DNA of 64,000 nucleotides from Pelagovum sp. HNIBRBA483. GTDB taxonomy: Bacteria; Pseudomonadota; Alphaproteobacteria; Rhodobacterales; Rhodobacteraceae. Position numbers and translations under genes: made by a program. Below are positions 53,102 through 61,361 of the stretch, in pieces. The notes under the pieces are model-generated. The model saw only the letters and a list, made by a program, of their open reading frames with translations. It searched no databases and had not been told where the DNA came from. The stretch lies in contig NZ_CP162412.1 of the NCBI RefSeq assembly GCF_040931995.1, positions 744,001 through 808,000 of the forward strand, given 5' to 3'. Positions within the stretch are counted from its first letter, which is position 1; each line of letters starts with the position of its first letter.

Positions 53102-53446
53102 ATGGATTCTGCGGGCCTGAGCCAAACTGCAATGTTAAACCTGATGCCCGGCCAGACGCGGCTGCGCGAGGGGGCGGCGACAGAAACAGCTTCCGCCAAT
53201 GATGACGCCGCGAAGCTGCGGCAGGCGGCGGAAGGGTTCGAGGCGTTGTTCCTCAACACCATGCTCAAGACAGCGCGGCAGACTAAGCTGGGCGAGGATA
53301 TTCTGGGCGGTAAGGGCGTTGAGTCGATGCAGGCGATGCTCGACACCGAGCTGGCGCAGATGTCCGCCGCGCGGTCGCGGCTGGGGATCGCGGACGCTAT
53401 CGAACGGCAATTCAGCGGATTTGTCCGCAATGACGGGAGTGAGTGA
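53102..53446 (+). CDS. flgJ: rod-binding protein FlgJ, N-terminal domain only
   Basis: A 114-aa protein equal to the rod-binding domain of FlgJ: KLRQAAEGFEALFLNTMLKTARQTKLGEDILGGKGVESMQAMLDTELAQMSAARSRLGIADAIERQF. The C-terminal muramidase domain of the E. coli protein is absent; a separate lytic transglycosylase gene lies after flgL. In R. sphaeroides the same split exists (FlgJ plus SltF). ATG 53102 follows AGGAG. The stop overlaps flgK (TGATG). Confidence 0.92.
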   Translation: MDSAGLSQTAMLNLMPGQTRLREGAATETASANDDAAKLRQAAEGFEALFLNTMLKTARQTKLGEDILGGKGVESMQAMLDTELAQMSAARSRLGIADAIERQFSGFVRNDGSE

Positions 53447-56400
53447 TGTCGAATATTCTGGATATCGCCTCCTCAGCCCTGTTGACCTACCGCGCGGGGT
53501 TGGCCGCGACGGGTGAGAATATTGCCAATGTGGATACCGAAGGCTACCGCCGCCGTGATCTGACGACCTCGACCTTGGGTGGCGCGCAGATGACGCCCAC
53601 TTCGCTGCCGACCGGCGCGCAGGGGGTGCAGATCGACGAAGTCAGACGGTCGTTTGACAGCTTTCTGGCGCAGAAGGTGTCAACCACCACATCGGACAAG
53701 ACATCGGCAGAGACATTTGCGCAGGCAGTGAGCCGGATGGAGGATCTCTTCGTTCCTGAATCCGGCGGGATCGCCGCGAATATGGATGATTTCTTTGCGT
53801 CAGCTGGCCGTTTGGCGACGAACCCGACCGATATTGCGCTGCGGCGGGTGATGATGGAGTCGGGCAAGGCGCTCGCTGCAGGGGTTGCGGATACGGCGCT
53901 TTCTCTACAATCGCTTGGCAACGACCTTCAGGCGCAGGCCACGACCGCGACGCGTCAGGTTACGAATTGGCTGAGTGATCTGGCGACGCTCAACGAGCGG
54001 ATCATTGATACGCCAAACCTGCTCGGCACCCAGCATGCGCTGCTGGATGAGCGCGACAGGCTGATCAATAAGATTGGTGAAATGGTCGCCATTCGGGCCA
54101 ATTACGATGAACGCGGCACCGCGAAGGTGACGCTGGGTGATCTGGAAGGTGGGCCGGTCCTTGTTGATCGTGGGCGGTTTGCGCAAGTCGAGGTGAATAC
54201 CGACGGCGCGATGCAGTTGCGGCTCAGTCGCGACGGGGCGACCTCCACCAGCACCCAGATCACCGGAGGGGTAATGGAAGGGCTTGCCCGCGCCATTGAT
54301 GCGGTGCGGGACACCACTGCGCAGTTCGATGCGCTGGCGCGCCGTTTGGTCACTGACATGAACTTCGTGCATGCGCAGGGGCTGGATATGAACGGCGAGC
54401 AAGGGGGCGACATGTTCTCGCTCGACGGTTGGCGCGCGGTGCCGTTGATGACCAATCGCGGCAGCGCACAGGTATTGGCCGAGACGATTGACCCAGCGCA
54501 GGCGGACTCGCTCGGCGATGTGACGCTGGTACACGATCAGGTGCGCGGCGTTTGGATGGCGCAAGATGCGGACGGCGTGACGCTCGATGAAGGGGCATCC
54601 GTTCTTGAGTTCAACGGCGTGCGCATGACGCTTACCGGCGCGGCAGCAAATGGCGACCGCATCGTCATGCGGCAGACCGATACCGAGGCGCGGCACATGC
54701 GCTTTGTCCTTGATACTCCGCAGGATATCGCGGCGGCGGCTGCGAGCCTTGTTACAGCGAGCGCCAGCAACGCGGGCAGCGGCGCGGCGCAGATGAACGC
54801 GCTGCCCTACGCGCCGCCCGCATTGACCCCAATTGGCGATTTCATCGGCACCGGCGATGGCGCGGCGGATGCCGTGGACCTGCTGAAAAGCGGCGTGGTT
54901 GGCTACATTCCGGCTGGCACCGAGGAGGCCAGCTTTGCGGCGCTTGGGCGGCAGGCGACATTGCGTTTTGCGCAAGCCGATACGACAGCCGGTGCGCGCG
55001 CGACCGCGCTTGACTTTCAGATCGGGACCGAGGCGCATCGGTTCGATCTGAGCGCAAGCGGTGCGGCGACATTGAGTGAACTGGCGGATGCGCTGAATTC
55101 AGGAGCGCTGCTGTCGGCTGAGGGTGACAGTCTTGCTGCCTTGGGCGTGTCTGCCGTGGCCGATGGCGACGGGCTTACCCTCGCGCTGGGGCAGGGGGAT
55201 TTTGCCACGAGCGGGAGCTTTGCCGGAACGGATTTCAGCGTTGCGGGGGTGCCAACCGCATCGCAACCCGCAGGCGGGGCAATCCAGATATTCACCCGAG
55301 AAGGGGTGCAGATTTCAGGCCCGATGTTCGATGCGGCTTCGGCGGCAGCTTTGCTGACCGAGGAAAACGGGTTCTGGCAAGGGGCGACCTATGACCCGAG
55401 CCAGCTATCGCTTAGCGGAACAGACGGTTATCGCGGCTTAAACATTGACCGTACAATTGCGGCGGGGCCGGAGGTGATCCGCTTCGGCGCAATCGATCCG
55501 ATTAAATGGACGGGTACTGGTCCGGCACCGGCGGCAGATGCCTATTCGGTCGTCGTCAGTGATGCGTTCGGTCTGGCGACGGAAGTGACCGTGCCGGAAG
55601 GGGGATCGGCACGTCAAGCGGCCGCGCTGATGACGGATGCGCTGGACGGGAGCGACGTGACGGCGCGAACTGATCTCATGCTTTCCAACGTCGCGGATGG
55701 GGGGGTGTCTTTCCGCATCGTTGGGCAAAATGCGGAGCCGGTGCTGATCAATGCGCAGGTTGTGGGTGGACGGCTTGATGCGCTGGCGCAGGCGGTGAAT
55801 GCGAAATCCGCAGCAACTGGTGTGACGGCGGGCCTGTCCGGTGATGGCAAGCGGGTGATGCTGACCCATGCGACGGGTGAAACGATAGAGTTGCGCGATC
55901 TGGTGCATGTTGCAGGCGGCACCATTGATGCGCAAGCGGTCGATCGCAACGGAACGGCGCTTGGTGCCGTGAACAGCCTGAGCACCGGAGAGAATTTGCG
56001 GGTAACAGGGCAGGTACAACTTGCGTCGGAAACCAGCTTTGGCGTGATCTCCGACGGGGTATCTTATATTTCTGCCAATGAACCGGAGTTGGGAGGGTTG
56101 TTTACGCGCACTCCCAGCGCTGCGGGCAGTGCTCAAACGGTACGCTTTTCACTAGATGCCGCGTTGGATGGCGCCGATCTGAGCGCGGACGGCACCGAAG
56201 CTGCTGGACCGGGCGCAGTGGTGTCGCTCCAGTTCGAGGGGGAGACTTTCACGGCGCCGCTGTCGCGGACCGGCGCAGCAGATGCCGCGATTGCCGCGGC
56301 GGCTGCTTTGCGTGACGGGCTTGTTCAGCCTGCGATGAGCGGTACGGCTTTGGGCAGTATCCCACCGGACGGTGCCTCAACGAGCGTGATGCTGGGTGAT

Positions 56401-57552
56401 GAAACTTATGTGCTGACCATGGTAAGTGGCGCGGTGCAGGTAAGCGGCCCCGAGACGGGACGCCTGAGCGCCAGCTTTGACGCCAGCAACCAGCTTCAGG
56501 TCACGGTGAATGGCGGCGGCACTGGCGACGGTGCGGCGTTGAGAATCCCCGCAGGAACAGCAGGCCGCGAGCTTTTTGGTTTGGGCGCAGGCGCGACGAC
56601 GACCCTTACCGGCCAGGAGTTTGATCCGGCTGATCTGCCCGCGAGCTTCAACGTTTCGGTGGGCGGGACAGACCACTCAGTGACCCTAACCAGCGGGGGC
56701 GTGACGACGGCAACGGGCTTTCCGGGCGATGCGCGGGTCATCGACGGCAAGTTGGAGCTGTCTTTTGCCAGTGACACTGGGCCCGTTACCGTTGCGGCGC
56801 AAGAGGGTGCCGCGCAGGCAGGAATGGTGACGCGCGATGCCACGATCAGCGCGGCGACCGGCGCCCTGACGCTGCGTGCAGCAGACGGCCGCGTGTTGGA
56901 TCTGACGGTAGAGGTGGCGGCCCATGCGGCGGACCGCGTGACGCTCAGCAACTTGCCAAACGAGGATCTGATCATCGTCATGCAGGGTGAAGGGGCGTTG
57001 CGGCTGACAGGGCAAACGGTCGAAGGGGCGCGCGATCTTGCGGTTCCTGCAGTGGAAGCGCGTGTTGAAAATGCCGAATCCGGCGAAGTGGCGCTCTATG
57101 ACACGCTGAGTGGCGACCGCATTGGCAGCAGCATTCTGGACGCCCAAGGGCGCGCGACGATCGGGGGGGTGCAGTTTTCGATCACCGGCCAGTTTGTCAC
57201 TGGCGATGCTTTCCGACTGTCGCCGAACAGCGCAGGTCGTGGTGACAGCCGCAACCTTGATGCGCTGACGGCCTTGCGCGTGGCTGACACCTCAACCGGC
57301 AAGGGCGGGTTCGCGGAAATATTCGCGGCGCTCCAAAGCGAAAAGGGCGCACAGGTCGCGGCGGCGAAATCCCGTGTCAATGTGGCCGATGCGGCGCAGG
57401 AAGCGGCGATGCGGGTATGGTCGGAGCAGGGGGAGGTCGATCTGGACCGTGAAGCTGCCCGACTGTTGGAACAACAGCAAGCCTATCAAGCCAACGCGCA
57501 GGTTCTCTCAACCGCGTCGCGCTTGTTTGATACGCTTCTAAATTCATTGTGA
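53446..57552 (+). CDS. flgK: giant hook-associated protein FlgK (HAP1)
   Basis: A 1368-aa protein, against about 450-650 in most bacteria. The N-terminal domain is canonical (SNILDIASSALLTYRAGLAATGENIANVDTEGYRRRDL), as is the C-terminal one (RVNVADAAQEAAMRVWSEQGEVDLDREAARLLEQQQAYQANAQVLSTASRLFDTLLNSL). Between about residues 350 and 1230 lies a large Ala/Gly/Thr/Asp-rich, beta-prone insert that should project outward. R. sphaeroides FlgK is known to have a comparable insert of about 860 residues. FlgK joins hook and filament with FlgL. The start ATG 53446 overlaps the flgJ stop. No frameshift is apparent, since the frame is open throughout. Confidence 0.93.
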   Translation: MSNILDIASSALLTYRAGLAATGENIANVDTEGYRRRDLTTSTLGGAQMTPTSLPTGAQGVQIDEVRRSFDSFLAQKVSTTTSDKTSAETFAQAVSRMEDLFVPESGGIAANMDDFFASAGRLATNPTDIALRRVMMESGKALAAGVADTALSLQSLGNDLQAQATTATRQVTNWLSDLATLNERIIDTPNLLGTQHALLDERDRLINKIGEMVAIRANYDERGTAKVTLGDLEGGPVLVDRGRFAQVEVNTDGAMQLRLSRDGATSTSTQITGGVMEGLARAIDAVRDTTAQFDALARRLVTDMNFVHAQGLDMNGEQGGDMFSLDGWRAVPLMTNRGSAQVLAETIDPAQADSLGDVTLVHDQVRGVWMAQDADGVTLDEGASVLEFNGVRMTLTGAAANGDRIVMRQTDTEARHMRFVLDTPQDIAAAAASLVTASASNAGSGAAQMNALPYAPPALTPIGDFIGTGDGAADAVDLLKSGVVGYIPAGTEEASFAALGRQATLRFAQADTTAGARATALDFQIGTEAHRFDLSASGAATLSELADALNSGALLSAEGDSLAALGVSAVADGDGLTLALGQGDFATSGSFAGTDFSVAGVPTASQPAGGAIQIFTREGVQISGPMFDAASAAALLTEENGFWQGATYDPSQLSLSGTDGYRGLNIDRTIAAGPEVIRFGAIDPIKWTGTGPAPAADAYSVVVSDAFGLATEVTVPEGGSARQAAALMTDALDGSDVTARTDLMLSNVADGGVSFRIVGQNAEPVLINAQVVGGRLDALAQAVNAKSAATGVTAGLSGDGKRVMLTHATGETIELRDLVHVAGGTIDAQAVDRNGTALGAVNSLSTGENLRVTGQVQLASETSFGVISDGVSYISANEPELGGLFTRTPSAAGSAQTVRFSLDAALDGADLSADGTEAAGPGAVVSLQFEGETFTAPLSRTGAADAAIAAAAALRDGLVQPAMSGTALGSIPPDGASTSVMLGDETYVLTMVSGAVQVSGPETGRLSASFDASNQLQVTVNGGGTGDGAALRIPAGTAGRELFGLGAGATTTLTGQEFDPADLPASFNVSVGGTDHSVTLTSGGVTTATGFPGDARVIDGKLELSFASDTGPVTVAAQEGAAQAGMVTRDATISAATGALTLRAADGRVLDLTVEVAAHAADRVTLSNLPNEDLIIVMQGEGALRLTGQTVEGARDLAVPAVEARVENAESGEVALYDTLSGDRIGSSILDAQGRATIGGVQFSITGQFVTGDAFRLSPNSAGRGDSRNLDALTALRVADTSTGKGGFAEIFAALQSEKGAQVAAAKSRVNVADAAQEAAMRVWSEQGEVDLDREAARLLEQQQAYQANAQVLSTASRLFDTLLNSL

Positions 57553-57559
57553 GGCTGAT

Positions 57560-58825
57560 ATGACTATTGGAACATCCTACTTTGGTGATCTTGCGATCCG
57601 CTCATTCAGCCGGTTGCAAGGCGATGTGGCGGATATTCAAGGACAGATTTCATCTGGTAAGAATGATCCGCGCCCGTCGGCCGACCCGCTCCGCGCGGCG
57701 CAGCTTTCGGCGCTGGCCGAGCAGCGCGGATCATTGAAAATGTTCCAAGCCAATGCGGAAGAAGCGGCAAATAAGCTGGCGCTGACCGATCAGGCGCTGG
57801 GCGCGGCGAATGATATCATGCAGCAGATGCAAGAGATCGCCCTACAAGCGGCCAACGATATCTTGCCCGCCGAAGGTTATGCGGGTTTGCGCGCCAAGGC
57901 AGTAGCGCTGCGCGACGCGATGATCGAAACGGCGAACCGCCGCGACTCGCTCGGGCAGCCGCTGTTTTCGGGCTATGGCGACGAGGCGTTCCGCACCATT
58001 GACGGCAAGACGACCTATGTGGGCGATGAAGGTCATAATGTGCTGAAGCTTTCGGAGACGCTGAACCAGCAGGTCAGCCTGAACGGGGCAGAAGTGTTTG
58101 GCGTTGTGAAAACCCCGAAAGGCCCGATCTCGGCATTCGAGGCTATCGATAACCTGATCGCCTCTTTGCAGCCGGCGCTTGCGGGGGCGAATGAGGCATG
58201 GGCGTCGGAGGGTGGGATGGAGCTGACCCTAAACACCACGCGGCAGGCGCAGCCGTTTTCGATGCAGCTAAAGGGGCCGTTGGGCGTGGCGGAGATCAGC
58301 GCCGATGTTGTGCGCGACGTGCCGGGGCCGTTGGTTGACGCTGTGAATGCCGTATCTGAGCGAACCGGCGTTACGGCGCGAATTGCGGACGACGGTGTTG
58401 GTGTGATCCTTGAAACCATTCGTGGCAGCGATGTGGTTGTCTCTGATCTGAAGCTGGATGTGCAGCCGGGGCAATTGGCAGGGTATGCGCGTGATCTCGA
58501 TGAATCGGGCGCGCCGAAAAGTGATATTCATACGTTGCTGCCGGTCGCTTACAGCAATGCAAATGTGTTGGAAGGTATTCAAGCCACGACGGGCCATATG
58601 GCGGTGCAACGAGCAACCGCCGGTTCGCTGGCGGCGGCTGTTGACAGTCAGGCGGAAGCGCTGGAGTTCCGTTCGATCCAGATTGAGAAGGCGGTTGCCG
58701 GATTGGAGGATTTGGACATAGCCGCGGCGGTGACGCGCTTGCAGGAACTGCTGTTGTCCCAAGAGGCAAGCCAGCAAACATTCGTGCGGATCACCCAGAC
58801 AAGTCTCTTCGATTATATCCGGTAA
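57560..58825 (+). CDS. flgL: flagellar hook-associated protein FlgL (HAP3)
   Basis: A 421-aa protein with a flagellin-like N-terminal helix region (SFSRLQGDVADIQGQISSGKNDPRPSADPLRAAQLSALAEQ) and C-terminal helix (LEDLDIAAAVTRLQELLLSQEASQQTFVRITQTSLFDYIR), the conserved ends of FlgL. The variable centre is exposed. It completes the hook-filament junction with FlgK. It lies 7 bp after flgK with a GAGG site. Confidence 0.93.
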   Translation: MTIGTSYFGDLAIRSFSRLQGDVADIQGQISSGKNDPRPSADPLRAAQLSALAEQRGSLKMFQANAEEAANKLALTDQALGAANDIMQQMQEIALQAANDILPAEGYAGLRAKAVALRDAMIETANRRDSLGQPLFSGYGDEAFRTIDGKTTYVGDEGHNVLKLSETLNQQVSLNGAEVFGVVKTPKGPISAFEAIDNLIASLQPALAGANEAWASEGGMELTLNTTRQAQPFSMQLKGPLGVAEISADVVRDVPGPLVDAVNAVSERTGVTARIADDGVGVILETIRGSDVVVSDLKLDVQPGQLAGYARDLDESGAPKSDIHTLLPVAYSNANVLEGIQATTGHMAVQRATAGSLAAAVDSQAEALEFRSIQIEKAVAGLEDLDIAAAVTRLQELLLSQEASQQTFVRITQTSLFDYIR

Positions 58826-58852
58826 CTGGCGCGATGCTTGCAGAACTGCGGC

Positions 58853-59623
58853 ATGGGATTTTGGAAGAACATAGTCTTGACGGCCGCGCTATGCAGCGGC
58901 GCGACGATGGTTGCGGCAAGCACCGTTGATTGTGAGGCCTTGGCCGAGGCGGCTGCCGCCGAAGTGGGTGTGCCGGCAGGTGTACTTTCGGCAATTGCGC
59001 GGATGGAATCGGGGCATGCGCCAAATGGCGGTGCACGGCGGGCTTGGCCCTGGACGATCAACCTTGCGGGCGATGGCAGTTACCATGAAACGCCTGAAGA
59101 TGCGCTCCGGCGTGCCCGTACGGCGATTGCCGACGGGCGCAGTAATATCGATCTTGGATGTATGCAGATCAATTACCGTTGGCACGGAGATGCGTTTGCC
59201 TCGCTAGAGGCGATCATCGAGCCGCGCGCCAATACGCGCTATGCGGCCCGTTTTTTGCGTGACCTATACCAGCGTCACGGAAGCTGGGCCGAGGCAGTGG
59301 CGCATTATCATTCGGCAGACCCCGAGCGCGGGGCGTGGTATCTTGCAAAAGTGCGGGAGACAATGGCGCAAGTCGCGGCTGGTGCGCCATCGGAGAGCGT
59401 GGCATCCGCTGCCGATAATGCAGCCTCAGAGCCACAAGCCAACCCAGATCAGAGAATAGACGGACTATTGGCGGGAGCGGCGAGGCCGTTGATCGCGGCG
59501 ACGGGGGCGGCCCCACAGGCAACCGGCGATGCCGAATTTACCGCGCGCATTGCCCGCTTGCCCGAAGGACGGATGCCTGATTTGGAACGCGCGCGGGCGC
59601 GGTCGCAACCGCGCCGACGCTAG
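58853..59623 (+). CDS. sltF: flagellar lytic transglycosylase (SltF-like)
   Basis: A 256-aa exported SLT-type lytic transglycosylase. The signal peptide (MGFWKNIVLTAALCSGATMVAAS) precedes the catalytic domain: PAGVLSAIARMESGH with the catalytic Glu, NIDLGCMQINYRWHGD, RANTRYAARFLRDLYQRHGSWAEAVAHYHS. A low-complexity tail (about 185-256) follows. It opens the peptidoglycan for the rod, replacing the muramidase domain missing from FlgJ, as SltF does in R. sphaeroides. The placement after flgL matches. ATG 58853; an upstream TTG (58838) is in frame but less likely. Confidence 0.87.
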   Translation: MGFWKNIVLTAALCSGATMVAASTVDCEALAEAAAAEVGVPAGVLSAIARMESGHAPNGGARRAWPWTINLAGDGSYHETPEDALRRARTAIADGRSNIDLGCMQINYRWHGDAFASLEAIIEPRANTRYAARFLRDLYQRHGSWAEAVAHYHSADPERGAWYLAKVRETMAQVAAGAPSESVASAADNAASEPQANPDQRIDGLLAGAARPLIAATGAAPQATGDAEFTARIARLPEGRMPDLERARARSQPRRR

Positions 59624-59632
59624 GGCGAGAGC

Positions 59633-61066
59633 TTAGTGATTTGTGAAAACCGGCTCTTCCTGTGTGATCGCTTCCTGATCGTCGTCACCGAGGTAAGACC
59701 CGACGATAACCTGCAAGAGCCGCGCTGGAACCTTGCCGGGGTTTTCGAGGGTATGGGCCTCGCCGGGGCGGACGAAACCGGATTCCCCTTCTGTCAGGTA
59801 AATAAGCTCGCCGCCCGTGACCAGGCGCGCGGTGCCTTCGAGCACCTGATAGCTTTCGGTCCGGTTGGCGTGCCGCTCCAGGGGGATGCTCTTGCCGGGT
59901 TTCAGCTCGATCATGCGCAGTTTGTGCCGCTTGCCGCGATCAATGGTTTCGTGCCGGCCCCAAGAATGGGTCTGGGTTGGCATCTCAGTTACTTGGCTGA
60001 GATTCAGACCTGCCAGCTGGTCAACAGTGGCGGGTAAATCGTCAACCGCGTTCATATCAGCGATCAGAACAGCATCGGGCGTGACGACGCCGACGATGTT
60101 CTCTAGCCCGAGGCCAACGAGCTGAATGCCGGGGGCCGTGTTGTGCAGAAGGCTGTTTCGGCTGCTGTTGGCAACCGCTGCGCCCTTGATCGCGACACCT
60201 GAATCGTCTTGCTCGGCTTCGCGCCAGAAATCCCGCCACGAATTCATGTTGCGGGAGGTTTGCTCGATCGGTACGACCATGCCTTCTTCGTGCTGCAGAA
60301 CTGCTTGGGTGAAGGAAGACGCATCGCAGCCGGTGAAGCTGTTGCCGAGGCTGTAGATACCGCGATCGCTGTTCCCTTCGCGCAGGGAACGACGCACCGC
60401 GGCGCGGGTGCTGCCCGCGTGGCGGCCAAATGCGGCGCGGAGTGTCTTGGCCGAAGCCAGCACCAGATCCGCGCTCCACAGGTAGCGGTTGGTTTCGTGC
60501 ATGGCCGCGAGCGCTTGCGGGTCGGGCTGCTGGATGAAGTGTGTGAAGGCTTGGGCAACTGGTGTATCAGCCGCGCCGTGCAGAAGCTCGATATAGTCGC
60601 GGCTTGCGTCTTCTTCGATTGGATGCTGGCCGAAGAGGACCAACTGACCTTCAAGCGCGGGTCCGCGCGCGATGGAGAGGGCGCTGCGGAAGCTTTCCTG
60701 ATCAAATCTGAGGTTTTCTGAAAGGATGATCAGCAACAGCGCATCAGGTTCTTTCTGGGCGACCAGCTCTGTCGCGGCACAAATGGATGCAGCCCCTCCA
60801 CGATGGAGCGGCTCCAGAATGGTTGCACGCGAGGGCATCGCGATTTCGCGCAGTTGTTCTTCGATCAGGAAGAGGCTCTCGTTCTCGGCCACCAAGACAG
60901 GTTCTGCCATCCGCAGGTCACGCGATCCTTGGAGGAAGATCTGAAACGGGCTGCGGCCATTGCTCAAGCGAGACAGCTGACGAGGGAACGCTTTGCGTGA
61001 AACGGGCCAGAACGAACGCCCTTGTCCTGACAGGCAAATGACGGGGTAAACATCCCTGAGTTGCAT
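59633..61066 (-). CDS. ManC/AlgA-like protein with degenerate nucleotidyltransferase domain
   Basis: A 477-aa protein with the length and layout of bifunctional mannose-6-phosphate isomerase / mannose-1-phosphate guanylyltransferase. The N-terminal GGSGTRLWPLSR motif is replaced by SGQGRSFWPVSR (residues 13-24), PVGRNTAPA by PLHRGGAAS, PADH by SENL and GWSDVGSW by TSRNMNSW. The nucleotidyltransferase site is therefore very unlikely to work. The C-terminal cupin (about 365-462) keeps LERHANRTESYQVLEGTARLVTGG and PGEAHTLENPG, though one His of the usual H-x-H pair is Asn401. It may keep an isomerase-like or binding role. It converges with sltF, with 9 bp between stops. Confidence 0.8.
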   Translation of the reverse strand: MQLRDVYPVICLSGQGRSFWPVSRKAFPRQLSRLSNGRSPFQIFLQGSRDLRMAEPVLVAENESLFLIEEQLREIAMPSRATILEPLHRGGAASICAATELVAQKEPDALLLIILSENLRFDQESFRSALSIARGPALEGQLVLFGQHPIEEDASRDYIELLHGAADTPVAQAFTHFIQQPDPQALAAMHETNRYLWSADLVLASAKTLRAAFGRHAGSTRAAVRRSLREGNSDRGIYSLGNSFTGCDASSFTQAVLQHEEGMVVPIEQTSRNMNSWRDFWREAEQDDSGVAIKGAAVANSSRNSLLHNTAPGIQLVGLGLENIVGVVTPDAVLIADMNAVDDLPATVDQLAGLNLSQVTEMPTQTHSWGRHETIDRGKRHKLRMIELKPGKSIPLERHANRTESYQVLEGTARLVTGGELIYLTEGESGFVRPGEAHTLENPGKVPARLLQVIVGSYLGDDDQEAITQEEPVFTNH

Positions 61067-61311
61067 AACGGCTCCAGCTTTGTACGGATTACCCGAAATA
61101 CATTGCCAAAAAAGAAGGAAAAGTCAGACCGCACCGACGCATAGCGCAGAAGGATTTCGCCTATAAGTTTATACGAAAGGATATTTTTGGAGTAAAAATA
61201 ATACTTTATATGTAAATCAATATCCCTTTGGCGGCGAGGGTGTGGCTGCGGCACAGAGGCAACGCGGAGCAGTCGATTGATCCTGGGCGACGCTGCAATC
61301 TGGCCAAAGAA
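61067..61311. other. AT-rich upstream region of the ManC-like gene
   Basis: No gene is visible. Bases 61150-61220 are strikingly AT-rich for this genome (GGATATTTTTGGAG, AATAATACTTTATATGTAAA). They probably form the promoter, perhaps with an UP-like element, for the minus-strand ManC-like gene, whose ribosome site is GGAGCC before ATG 61066. Confidence 0.5.
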
Positions 61312-61340
61312 AAAACCCCCGAAACGGGTTCGGGGGTTTT
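61312..61340. terminator. intrinsic terminator after leuA
   Basis: AAAACCCCCGAA and TTCGGGGGTTTT pair over 12 bp with a 5-nt loop. The minus strand continues with T residues, which ends leuA; the symmetric A/T flanks make it potentially bidirectional. Confidence 0.88.
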
Positions 61341-61361
61341 GATTTACTGGTGCCGCAAAAC

